From: Amaranthus tricolor
Lineage: Eukaryota; Streptophyta; Magnoliopsida; Caryophyllales; Amaranthaceae
DNA: 64,000 bases
Assembly: GCF_026212465.1 (NCBI RefSeq)
Contig: NC_080060.1
Span: 1,702,135 to 1,766,134, forward strand
Direction: 5' to 3'
Shown here: positions 37,443-58,496 of the stretch, one piece after another
Layout of the letters: every line of letters begins with the position of its first letter
Numbering within the stretch: the first letter of the stretch is position 1
Position numbers and translations under genes: made by a program
The notes under the pieces: generated by a model
Seen by the model: only the letters and a program-made list of their open reading frames with translations
Told to the model about the DNA's origin: nothing
The model's database searches: none

Positions 37443-38136
37443 AAATTTGAAATCATTAAGTGAAAAAATAAAAAAAATGAACCAAATAATCTAAGTTTCA
37501 AAAATATTCCAAAAGTAAGCATGAAAATCTCAAACCCTAGGTTTGAAGCTGTTCGTAGTTACTAACTGCGAACAGCCAAATAGGACAAAAACGCGGATCA
37601 GCTTCCTTTTTTCCCATTTTTCCCCATTTCTCAAAACCCTACCTTCACACTCGACATTCTCCCTCTAAAACCATAGATTCAATTCATCAATTCTGGCACT
37701 ACAAAATTAGTATGGGATACTCTAGCTTGCTCAAAGGTATACTTGTTTGTGTTTTTTTGGTGTATAAGTAGTTTTTTAGGGTTATAATCAAATTTGCTTA
37801 TTTTTTCAAATGTAGGTTACTAGTTGTTAAATCAAGACTCTTCTTAATTATTCATAACTATTCAAGGTAATTTTTAATTGTTTTTATAGCTTTATGTTGT
37901 TTTTTGAAGTAATGTTGTTGAATTAGTTGAATTTAATGTTGATAATATTATTAGAAATGTTGATGTTGATGTTGGTATTAGAAATATTATTTATGAACTT
38001 AGTTACATTATGAATTTTTAATAATTTTAGACCAAAAAAGATTATAATCAAATGAATATAATGTACTTATATGGGCATGAAGTTAATGATGATGTTGATT
38101 TTCTTTGTATTAATGTAGAAAACGACATCATTTCGG

Positions 38137-40594
38137 GTGACTATAGTATGTTTTTGGAATGGTTGTATTCGAGAAAGTAGTGGCAAAGTTCATTTTGTTG
38201 GGGAAAGACGTAAGTTGTTTGCTTGCAATTCGAACATGGATTTGAACCACTTTAAACGTTTTATATGTTCTAAGATTGGATTGGACCCTTCTAGCAGTAC
38301 CGTAAATATAAGCTTTAAATATGACATGAGTGGAGAATTGCTTGCCTTTCCTGTTGAGGATGATGAGGCTATAGATGCTAAGTGGGAGCATTCAAAGTCC
38401 ATCCAAATTCCATCTTTGGAGTTATACGTAGAAGAAGTACCTTTAGGGAATGTAGTTGCTTCTAATTCTACTCCTACCCCTATACCTATTTTAACTCAGG
38501 AAACTGTAAATTCCGTCGTTTCTTCCGTATCTTGTACTTTTTCTTAACCCCCTACGAATCAAGTTCCAATTGATTCAATGGTTAACTTAGGAGAAACTGC
38601 TGAGATGGGACCTTGGGATGATGGAAATGAGAGTAATGAGTTCATTGACGATCCTTCTGAGGACGATGTGGATGTCAATGAGGATGCGCTAGCAAATGAC
38701 ATGACCCTAGGCAACATTCCTATAATCATTCCTCCTACACCTTATGCCCTATGTCCACCTTTAGACGAGTATGAGGAAGACAACTCATGGAGGACTTGGG
38801 CTTGTGATACCACATACACCGAAGACGGAGAGTTTGAGAAGGGTATGATGTTTGATAGCAAGGAAGCGTTATTGGAAGCTATCAGAGTGTATCATATCCG
38901 CAGAAATGTGGAGTATAGAACGGAGACCTAGAACCAAACTGTTCTTACCTTGAAGTGTAAGCGGGGTTGTTCGTGGAGACTTAGGGCTATGTTCGATTCT
39001 TATTTATCTTCATGGCGTATTGTTACGAATAAGGGTAAGCATGGTTCTTGTGTATTGGGTAGTGACACTGTTTCGTCTGGACACATTCACCTGACATCTT
39101 CTGTCATTAACAATGTCATTAGAAATTGTGTTGCTAAAGACCCATCCATTAAGGTATCTGTCGTACGACATATGGTTAAAGATCGTTTTGGTGTGGATGT
39201 GAATTATAAGCGAGCGTGGTGTGCAAAGCAACAAGCCTTGTTGTCCATTTACGGGACCTGGGAAGGTTCTTACTCACTCCTTCCACGCTTTTTAGAAGCT
39301 TTGCAACATTCCAACCTGGGGTTAGTACTTGAGTGGTATTTTAAGGAGGACAATAACACGAGTATATATGTGAGACCTAATATTAGGACCTTCCAACGTG
39401 TCTTTTGGGCCTTTAAACCTTGCATTGAAGGCTTCAATTATTGTAAACGTCTTATTGTCATTGACAGCACACACTTGTATGGTAAATATCGTCATACCTT
39501 ATTGACTGCCATTACCCAAGATGGTGATAAGGAAATCTTTCCATTAGCCTTTGCCTTGGTAGAGAAGGAGAATATAAGTGCATGGTCGTGGTTCATGGCT
39601 TGTATTCGTAAGCATGTCACACAGAGGATGGGTTTATGCATTATTTCTGATAGACACGCTGATATTTTAGCAACCATGGAAAAGCCGGAGTGGCAACCAC
39701 CTAATGCTTATCATAGGTTTTGCTTACCCCATTTGCTTAGCAACTTCAATCGTGCTATGGGAAATGTTCAGTTGAAGAAGTTGTTTGGTAAAACAGCTGA
39801 GCAAAGACAACAAGTTATGGTAATAAATGGTTTAAAGGCAATTACGACTGCAAAACGAGAGGCAATTTTCCGGACTGATGACGTGGGTGAAGTGGTCGTT
39901 GTGGCATGATGGACGTCATATGTATGGTGTTACTAACACGAACTTAGCTGAAGTTTTCAACTATGTGATGAAGGATGTACGTTTCTTACCTTTGACAACA
40001 CTTGTTGAATTCACCTTCTATCGGGTAAACGACTACTTTGTTCAAAGACGTGAACGTGCTAGCGTATGGTTACTTAGAGGACACATGTACATAGCGCATG
40101 ACACCAGGATTATCAATACTAAGAAGGCAAATTTCCATGACAAAATCGCATTTGATTATAGAAGAGGTGTATTCGAAATTAAGACTGGGAGGGGAACTAG
40201 AGGATCGTCCAAGGGGGGTAAGATTCAACATGTAGACTTGAATCAAATGAAGTGCACATGTAACAAACTTGAGATATACCACCTACCTTGTTCACATGTA
40301 CTTGCTATTTGCATCAAACGACACCTTTCATATGAGAGGTTCGTGGATTCGTGCTATACATTTCAAAGTTATGCAAGTACATACGAACATTACTTTATGC
40401 TAATGATCGATAAGACGTCATGGCCGCGATACACGGGCTTTGAACTTAGAAATGATCTTGATCAAATTCGGGGTAAAGGGAGGCCGAAGTCTAGGAGAAT
40501 TGCCAATGAAATGGATGAGGGTAGAAAGAAATGATCTAATTGTTGTCGATGTGGGAGCGAAAGTCACAACACTAGAACCTGTAACTCAAGGTAA
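38137..40594 (+). pseudogene. MULE transposase pseudogene, copy 2 (MuDR/MULE/SWIM/zinc knuckle)
   Basis: Domains in order: an N-terminal MuDR-type region (38137-38420), an acidic low-complexity linker (EDDVDVNEDALAND at about 38657-38697), a second MuDR DNA-binding part (GMMFDSKEALLEAIRVYHI), a MULE DDE core, a SWIM finger (CTCNKLEIYHLPCSHVL at about 40255) and a CX2CX4HX4C zinc knuckle (40541-40582). The core has IDSTHLYGKY (Asp codon 39463, where copy 1 has DGTHL), CIISDRH and TNTNLAEVFN. It is disabled by stops at 38545 (CAA to TAA) and 38929, an 8-base deletion and frameshift at about 39885, and a TGA at 40532 cutting off the knuckle. No ATG is in frame at the N-terminus; the first codons read GTG ACT ATA. 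Confidence 0.9.
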
Positions 40595-40660
40595 TATGTT
40601 ATATATATTATACTAGCATGATAATCTGTAACTCAAGGTAATATGTTATATATATTATAC
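40579..40660. repeat. 35-bp direct repeat between transposase and PMD gene
   Basis: Positions 40579-40613 and 40626-40660 are identical (they begin ctgtaactcaaggtaatatg), with a 12-bp gap. The first copy overlaps the end of the zinc-knuckle coding part, so this looks like a local duplication. Confidence 0.9.
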
Positions 40661-40716
40661 ATAATTACATAATAGTAATATTAACTAAAGCTACTGCGAA
40701 CACAGAAGTAGAGGAG

Positions 40717-42633
40717 ATGGATCCAGCAGCTCTAGGACCCTTAGATCCTAGTGTCTTGACTATGCAGTATGAGCACAAGAGTACTCCTCTTTGGGATGCC
40801 CAGGTTAGGTGTACGATAGTTGTGATTTGCATTTTACTAATGCTCCGATGCAGAAACGCTAGGCACCAAGCATCCGGATTCCGTTCCATGGGTGATCGAT
40901 GATAGGATCATTCCGTACTTGGAGCTAACGAGGTTATACGACTTTCACCTCGTTGCATACGGCAGAGTTGACCGGGCCATTATCACAACACTGGTCAAGA
41001 GATGGTGTCAGGAGACGCATACATTTCATCTCCCTCTAGGTGAGGCTACCATCACATTGCTTGATGTAGCCTTACTAACGCGGCTTCCCATCGAGAGACA
41101 TGCCGTGCGTACAGTCGGACGCCAGCTATCAGGCTGGTGTGACATGGTGCATCGCATATTGGGAGAGCGCCCTCCACCAGAAGTGATCAGGGGGAGCGGT
41201 TTGCGCTGCACGTGGTTAGTTCAGACCTTCTCGCATCTCCCCGAAGATGCTGATGAAGGCACCATTTCGAGGTATGCCAAGGCGTACCTTTTATATTTGA
41301 TAGGAGCTGTGTTGTTTGCCGATAAAACAAACAACCAAATACAACTCCTTTACTTAACTTTACTTGACGACCCATGAGAGCGCATCGCCGAGTATAGCTG
41401 GGGGTTCCGCAGCCCTTGGACACCTGTATAGGAGGCTATGTGGTGCTGCCCACAAGAACGTTAAAGAGATTGCGGGGCCAGTAGTCATATTATAGATAAT
41501 AAAAATAACATTTAATTCTAATCCGCTGTAGTTCAATTACATGCTAATTACATTTCTAATGTTCAGCTGTAGGCATGGGAGCATATTCTTATCGGCCAAA
41601 CTTACAGAACCGTTTGTCGTGGTGATACTGCTCCTCCACCACAACCCCCACCAGATGCTGCGTACGGTTCAAGGTGGAATTTTGCACGTCGGACGCGCAA
41701 GCACACCGGCACCGGTCTCGGATTCTACCGAGATCAGTTAGATCTGCTACGACCCAACCAAGTAAATATTTCAGTACTCATTAACATTAGTACAATTTAA
41801 TTAACATATCACTTATATTTTCATAATATGCATTTTAGTTTTTGTGGGACCCATACCCTGCGGAAGCCTACGCAGCTGTACCTGAACACTTGGGGATTCA
41901 TTCAGGTGCGTGGAGGGCTTCTGTGCCACTCATATGCTTCGACATTGTCGAAGTACATCTACCAGAGCGCGTACTACGCCAATATGGGTTAGTACAGGGC
42001 ATTCCACCGCCTTGTGACACTAAACCCCAGCTACACCAGATTTCACGCAAAAATCAGGGTACGGCAAACTGGATGGACATCAACTGGCCTCACATCGCTC
42101 GTTGGGATGGTAGACTGGAGCTGCTGGCACAAGGTGCGCCGATCGATGTTCATTTGCAGCAGCACATTACGCACCTATTGCGCCTACAATGACCCAATTT
42201 ATAAGTCTTCATTTGCATTTAAATGATTAAGTTGCCGATTACATAATATAATGTTACATTAATTAAATATTAATTGCAGGCACAAGGTGCGGCAGCACTG
42301 ATGCGGTACAGCCACGAGGAGCCGGTGAGGGAGATTGTGCATGGAATGCTCGTCGGCTCGCAGTTCCAGCACTTCATACCGGAAGTCGCGGCAGAGTCCT
42401 CACCGACTACCGCCCATACGCACGTCATATCTCCTGCTTATGACTATCATTTGGAGGAGATGGACCATTCATACCCTGTTGACGTTGCGGGGACCTCGCA
42501 AGCTGGGCCATCATAGCCATCACAGTACCAGTCCCCTCCACTGCCAGAGCGACACCCGAACACCTTTTACTATTGTAAGAGGCGTAGGAGACCAACTCAG
42601 TTGGATAGGGTAGATGAGGGTCGTGAGCGTTAA
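40717..42633 (+). pseudogene. Plant mobile domain (PMD, aminotransferase-like) protein, broken
   Basis: Translated pieces follow the known order of the PMD family. They are MDPAALGPLDPSVLTMQYEH (40717), a long central part ending LYLTLLDDP (40892-41377), GHLYRRLCGAAHKNVKEIAG in another frame (about 41414-41475), AWEHILIGQTY (about 41573), GFYRDQLDLL (41719-41748), then FLWDPYPAEAYAAVPEHL to GRLELLAQGAP (41839-42147). The last exon runs 42281-42633 and ends in a basic segment (CKRRRRPTQL). Stops or shifts at 41375, in the next block, and at 41572 (TGG to TAG) break it. The first splice also does not close in phase. PMD proteins occur both as host genes (MAIN/MAIL1) and inside transposons; this one lies between TIRs and is element-borne. 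Confidence 0.82.
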
Positions 42634-42658
42634 TATTTAACTTTTGTGTATTTGGATC

Positions 42659-42660
<2 letters not shown>

Positions 42661-42740
<80 letters not shown>
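42661..42740. repeat. (AT)n microsatellite
   Basis: 80 bases of pure AT repeats, just downstream of the PMD pseudogene and inside the MULE. Confidence 0.98.
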
Positions 42741-42743
<3 letters not shown>

Positions 42744-43134
42744 TATTTGATTGTATATTTCAAACATTTGTATATATTTTGTTGTATATATATGATTAAT
42801 TACTTTATCATAGCCTCCAAGGTTTCACTTACGAATGAACGGAGTTTTGACAATGAATCATATCGCCCGAAACATACATTGACTTGTAATTACTTATTCT
42901 AATGTCTCCAATGCAAATACAACAAATAACAACTCAAAAATTAAAAAAAATACGTACATAGCTGTTCGCACTTACTGAACAGCTCCAAACCTCTGGTTTG
43001 GAATTTTCACGCTTACTTTTGGAATATTTTTGAAACTTAGATTATTTGGTTCAATTTTTTTTATTTTTTCACTTATTGATTTCAAATTTAAATTTTCGAA
43101 AGAAAAGAGGGATTGAAAGTCTACTGATTACATA

Positions 43135-43480
43135 AATTGCTATCAAAAGGAAAATTCATTCATCAAAAAATGATCAAAAATGCAGATTTGAAGCAGACTT
43201 GAAGTAGACTTTCAGCAATTTATGGAATCAGTATATCTGTATATGTAAAAAGAGGCATCAAAAGGATAATTCATTCATCAAAGTATATATTGTTAACTTG
43301 TAGATTTGAAGCAGAATTTTCAGAAAATTATGATTAAAAAGCAGACGGTTAAGGCGGGTCGGGTAACTAACCCGTAAATTACAATTTTTTTTTAAAATTG
43401 ATCCGCCATTTGCCATTTATATTACAGGTCGACGAGTCGGGTCAAACGGATCTGAGTTTTTTGAACAGCTACTAACCCCA
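43135..43480. repeat. Duplicated sequence and hAT-like relic beside the MULE right end
   Basis: Two diverged copies of a block are seen at 43141-43198 and 43256-43323 (catcaaaaggaNaattcat in copy 2, atcaaaaggaaaattcattc in copy 1, each followed by agatttgaagcaga). Further right, ggcgggtcgggtaactaacc and cgagtcgggtcaaacggatc resemble the GGTCGGGT-rich ends of hAT MITEs. Confidence 0.5.
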
Positions 43481-43762
43481 CACTCCCACCCTGGCAGAAA
43501 TTCACCTCCATCCGAGCAAAAAATTGGTTAGGGTTGGATCGGATGAAAGGCTTTTGTTATTCCGTAGGAAAGCATCCACCTTTTTTACAATATGAAACTT
43601 CAACCTTTACCTATTAATGAAGGAATAATATAGTAGCAAGAGGGGAGAAAAAACAGTGAAGATGGACATCTGATTCTCACCTTTTCTTCTAATAATCTTC
43701 ACTAATTCAAATCTAATTTACTGGGTTATAATTGTTTCTTATCGGAAAAATCAAAAACAAAG

Positions 43763-46400
43763 ATGGGTTCTTTTGAAGCATCAGAAGAAACAGTAAAATT
43801 TCTTTGTGATAGGCTTGTGGATCAAACTCAGCCAATTTCTGAGCGTTTTAGGGCTCTTTTTTCTCTTCGCAATCTCAAAGGCAACCTCCCTCGTAATGCT
43901 CTTATTTTGGGTAATTTTCGTCCTTTTTTTCTTCATTTTTTACTTCTTTTGGGTTTAGGGTTTTTAGAATTTAGTCATATTATTGACTGTGAATTGTTTG
44001 CTACTTGAAAAGCTAAGTTCTTTCTGTCAAATATTGATTGCCAGTTCTGTTTGTAAATTCTGATTTGGGTTTGAATTATTTTCACTTTTTATCCTATTTT
44101 GGATTAGAATTTATCCATTTTATTGATTTTGGATCGTCTGTTACCTGAAAAGTTCAATCCTTTGTGTCAAATTTCTATTCCAAGTTATGTTGGTTGTTGA
44201 ACAAACAGTAATATAACCACAGTTACCAATACCATCAAATTAAGTGCAAAATAGTAAAGTTGATCTTTTGACAACCTCCTTGTAAACTGAAATTAATGGC
44301 TACTGATTGACCTTAGCCTTGTTTAGTTGATGGTTCATTTCTTGGGTATGGACTATGGAAATAGAACTAGCCAGAATGACTTTTTATTTTTGGCAATAAA
44401 CATTTGTTAATCACCAAGAACAGGTACTACCAAAAAAGGGGACTCCTCTCAACACAAACACTCGTCTCCTTTATAGACAGCAGGGGTGGTTATATCCATT
44501 CAAGGCGCCCGACCGCCTAGAACCCAGAAGACTGGGGTCTCGTATGTTAACAAACTCCTTATACATTAGCCAAGTTCAGCTTAGTTGGTCGCATGTCTTC
44601 TTGTAATATTGTTGATTATTGTTGGTTATGGATTCGAAACTTTATCAATGTTAAACTCTTGCAAAAAGTACTAAAAAATATAGCATACTTTTTATCCCCC
44701 ATTCTAGAAGCCTCTGGTAGATTAATGTTTCTGTACCAAGTGACCATTGTGCAAAAACAAGGCCGCATCGCATTGCATCTGCATCCTTTCTTACATTCAG
44801 TGTGCACCATTTATTTTTGGCAAAATGACGCTATGCTTGTACTTGAGTGGAATATTATTTTCTTCTTGGACCTTAATTTTGCAGCTACAAGAGATGCTTC
44901 AAATTTGTTGGCTCATGAGGCGGCATTTGCATTGGGCCAAATGCAAGATGCAGATGCTATTCCTGCCTTAGAAGAGATTCTCAATGATTTCTCTTTACAT
45001 CCAATTGTTCGTCACGAGGTGAAACATCTGTCAAGGATTCTCCTTTTCTATCGTCTTGAGCCGGGGGACTCTTTGGCCGCATCCTCCTTTATGGGTATGG
45101 ATTGCCGTCTTCCTTCCCTTCCCAGATCCTGCTCATAGTCCCTAATTGAGCGGGATACACTGAGTATGATGATAATGACGACTCATTACTGGCTGATCAC
45201 ATCTGTATGTCTCCTGTTTCTTCAGGCTGCTGAGGCTCTTGGAGCTATCGGCCTAGAGAAAAATGTACCCATCTTACAAAGAAGCTTGGTATCGGATTCA
45301 GCTCCGGAGGTTAGAGAAACATGTGAATTAGCTCTGCACAGGATTGAGGAAATGAAAAATAAAAATGATAAAGGACCATCTCCATATCTATCGGTCGACC
45401 CAGCTGCACCAGCGTCTTGCTCATCTATATCTGAACTAAGGTTGGTGTTCTTGTGTTAATAGTAGCAGCTACTAAAGGGCAAACTTGGTTTTCTTAGTGA
45501 TTATTTGTTGTTTTCATCTTCAAGGGACGTGCTGTTGGATGAAGGAAAGGGTATGTATGAGCGATATGGTGCGTTATTTGCTCTACGCAATGATGGGGGA
45601 GACGAGGCTGTCTCTGCAATCGTTGATTCTTTGGGAGCTAAAAGTGCTCTCTTACGTCATGAGGTTAGTGATTTCCAATTGCATTTACGGTTTTCAGATA
45701 GTTTATTTGCCCCCTTTTTCGATAGGGCCAGAGATTTATAGTTCTTTAGTTTCAGATTATAATGGACTATAGTAAAATGACGGACCCATTTAATCATTTG
45801 CACTTCTTATTTATGGGAAATTGTATATGATGTTTTTTTCTTGAAGGCAGGTTGCTTATGTACTCGGTCAAATGCAAAATAAAGCTGCATCAACGGCACT
45901 TGTTAGAGTTCTTAAAGATGTCGTTGAGCACCCAATGGTTAGACACGAGGCTGCCGAAGCTCTTGGCTCCATTGCAGGTAAGCAATATACGAACATGTAT
46001 GGTTAGCAAAGAAAGTTCGTTGTCTTGTTAGCATATGCCTCTATTTGATTTGATAACGTTGCCTGCTTTCCGTAAGCATGATTTGATAACGTTTATTCAA
46101 TTCGCCTATAATTGGTGTATTCGGGTTTCTAATTGATATGCTTGAACTTCAGATGAAGGGAGCGTAGCACTTCTCGAGGAATTTGCCAAGGACCCAGAGC
46201 CTATAGTCTCACAGAGTTGTGAAGTCGCTCTAAGCATGCTTGAATTTGAAAAATCGGGCAAATCTTTTGAGGTATACAAAACGACGCAAATATTTCATCC
46301 CTTTAAATCTCATAAATTGTGATAAAGTTTCTAATACTTGGAATTTATGTGTATACAGTACCTCTTCATGCAAATTCCTGTTGCTGGGGAAGCTGCTTAA
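43763..46400 (+). CDS. DOHH: Deoxyhypusine hydroxylase (7 exons)
   Basis: Hydroxylates deoxyhypusine on eIF5A to hypusine using a di-iron centre, completing eIF5A activation in the cytosol. Exons: 43763-43910, 44885-45018, 45226-45440, 45525-45663, 45851-45977, 46153-46271, 46359-46400; 924 bases, 307 aa. It is a HEAT-like repeat protein with two halves. Each half carries two iron-binding His-Glu pairs: 60-61 (AHEAAF), 93-94 (VRHE), 211-212 (LRHE) and 244-245 (VRHEAAE). The spacing of 33, 118 and 33 residues is that of the family, so the metal site is complete. The last exon encodes 13 residues ([13 protein letters not shown]) and is easy to miss; without it the frame would run on to a stop in the intron. 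The start is the only ATG before the conserved [10 protein letters not shown] segment. Confidence 0.95.
45055..45187 (+). repeat. SINE-like remnant in DOHH intron 2
   Basis: It contains gagccgggggactctttggc, then a C/T-rich body and gcgggatacactgagtatga, finishing in a short simple repeat (gatgataatgac). This order matches a common plant SINE-like repeat. It is diverged, with no target duplication seen. Confidence 0.5.
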
Positions 46401-47480
46401 TCACAGGGATACCAACCATTTATGTTTTTTTGGTTATTTAAGTATTAATTCAATACTTTAATTCAGAAAAAATATTAATTAATGTTGTATACTTGAGCAA
46501 AAAAAATCTATCATGCCCTTTTGTTTGAAAACAAAATTTTATTTAGTTATTTATAGTACTTCTAGTTTTAATGCATGATTCCAAGACTTTTTTTTTTTTA
46601 TGTTATTTTGGTTTGCGATATTATTTTCTTTGATATTTACAAGTATTTAAATGGTGCAATATTTAAACAATAATAATTTCAATTAATAATGTTCTCCACA
46701 AGCACTCAACTCTTCTCAAAAATAGCCTAATTCATCACCTATTACATGTACAATATATGAAACAATTTATAATAATTTGTAAATTTTTAAGAAGGTAAAG
46801 TATGTCAACAATCATCAATGTAATGCATGTTCAATCACTTCAAAAGTAACTTTTTCAAATTTCATTTTTTTGATAAGGAAATATTGTATAACTAAAATAC
46901 GGCAATTTTCTTAAAAATCAATAATTTCAATTTAATGCTTGTAAGTCGATAAAAATATTTTTTTTGGTGAAAGAAAAATTTTTTTTAAAAAATGTTCAGT
47001 TCAGTTTTGAAAATAATATTACAAATCATTTAATTTTATTTTTTATGTATACATAAATATCTTTACAATTTAATTTAAGTTTAATGTGCAAATTATATAG
47101 AATGAGATGAGTCATACTCATTTTAAATTAATCAAGTCAATTTTAATAAATTTTTAATAGCAAATTGCAATATAGAAAGAATATGTAATAACAAGTATAA
47201 AAGTATGAATACGTATATACTCATACTTACGTACAAATACAATTGTAAAAGTAGACAATATTTTCGTATTACAGATTTTTGGTTTACTGAATGAATTTTG
47301 CAACTGTAGAAAGAGAGTAAATTCACAATTATGGGTTCTGCTTCTACAATTGCAATGTAACGTGCTCTCTCAAAAGCATAAATCTTTACTTCCAAAACAC
47401 AAAATAAACACAAATTAAAAGAAAAAAGTTTCGTTTTTATTCCTTACATTTCATTATTCTTAATCGAAAGGAAGAAAGAA
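46401..47480. other. Spacer between DOHH and PARP1
   Basis: Very AT-rich sequence holding the DOHH 3' region and the PARP1 promoter and 5' UTR. The minus-strand ORF at 47132-47413 has no recognisable domain. No TATA box stands out from the AT background. Confidence 0.5.
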
Positions 47481-57777
<10,297 letters not shown>

Positions 57778-58141
57778 AAAGTTGCCAAATGATTGATCCT
57801 ATTGTAGCTTGTACTATTGTTTTGTTCTTTTTGGCTCGTGCTGCATGATCTTGTAGGCTGAACTAGTTCGATTTTCGACTATTTGCTTCGTTTTTGTTGA
57901 GATCTCATTTTGGGGCGCTCAGTGGAGATCGATCTTGGTCCTTGTAAATTTGTTTTGTCGATGAACCCTCGGTGATCAAATGTATGAAATGCACAACTCA
58001 GAAGCTTGTTCTAGTTTGTAACTATTTTGTAAGCTGGTTCTATGACATTTGCTAGTGTTTACAACCAGTTTTTGCAAGAAAAGTTCATTTCTTTTCATAT
58101 GCGCTTAACGGGAAATTTCTCTTTTTAATTCTGCTCATTTA

Positions 58142-58234
<93 letters not shown>

Positions 58235-58496
58235 ATCCTTTAATGATTCTTAACTTTCGTTATCCAAATCATACACGATCTACCACTTTCTCTTCAAAAC
58301 TCCTCAAAATTTTATTGATACAAATATTACACTTATTAAACAATCCAAAGTATAGTACTAATTAAAGATCAATACTTAGGAATGAGCATGGGTCGAATTT
58401 GAGTCAAGTCTAGTTAAATCCAAATTTACACTTTATTTTATTTATTAGATTCATATCCAGACCCAGATCCATAAGATTGGATCTAATTGACAATAT
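57778..58496. other. Convergent spacer between PARP1 and the AVT1-like gene
   Basis: Both flanking genes end here, so it holds two 3' UTRs facing each other. It contains an (AT)n tract at 58144-58232. No other gene is seen. Confidence 0.6.
58144..58232. repeat. (AT)n microsatellite
   Basis: About 89 bases of pure AT repeats between the two convergent genes. Confidence 0.98.

Larger units (their letters stand above)
37443..43089 (+). mobile_element. Mutator-like element (MULE copy 2) with long TIRs, carrying transposase and PMD genes
   Basis: The left end (37443-37573) and the reverse complement of the right end (42961-43089) match over more than 120 bp. Shared strings include aaatttgaaatca, gaaccaaataatctaag and tttcaaaaatattccaaaag. 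Long inverted repeats, a MuDR-type transposase and transcription inward from the left TIR identify a Mutator-like element. Inside are, in order, a palindrome at 37551-37573, a leader with an intron-like structure, the transposase pseudogene, a 35-bp direct repeat, a broken PMD gene, and a TA microsatellite. A 9-bp target duplication could not be confirmed, so the ends may be a few bases off. Confidence 0.88.

Noticed and set aside
39010..39677. Minus-strand ORFs across the MULE transposase
   Set aside because: Shadows of the plus-strand coding frame.
40665..41423. Minus-strand ORFs across the PMD gene
   Set aside because: Antisense shadows; the plus strand carries the conserved family order.
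44593..45138. 181-codon ORF in DOHH
   Set aside because: It merges intron 1, exon 2 and the SINE-like relic; only 44885-45018 is coding by phase and family match.
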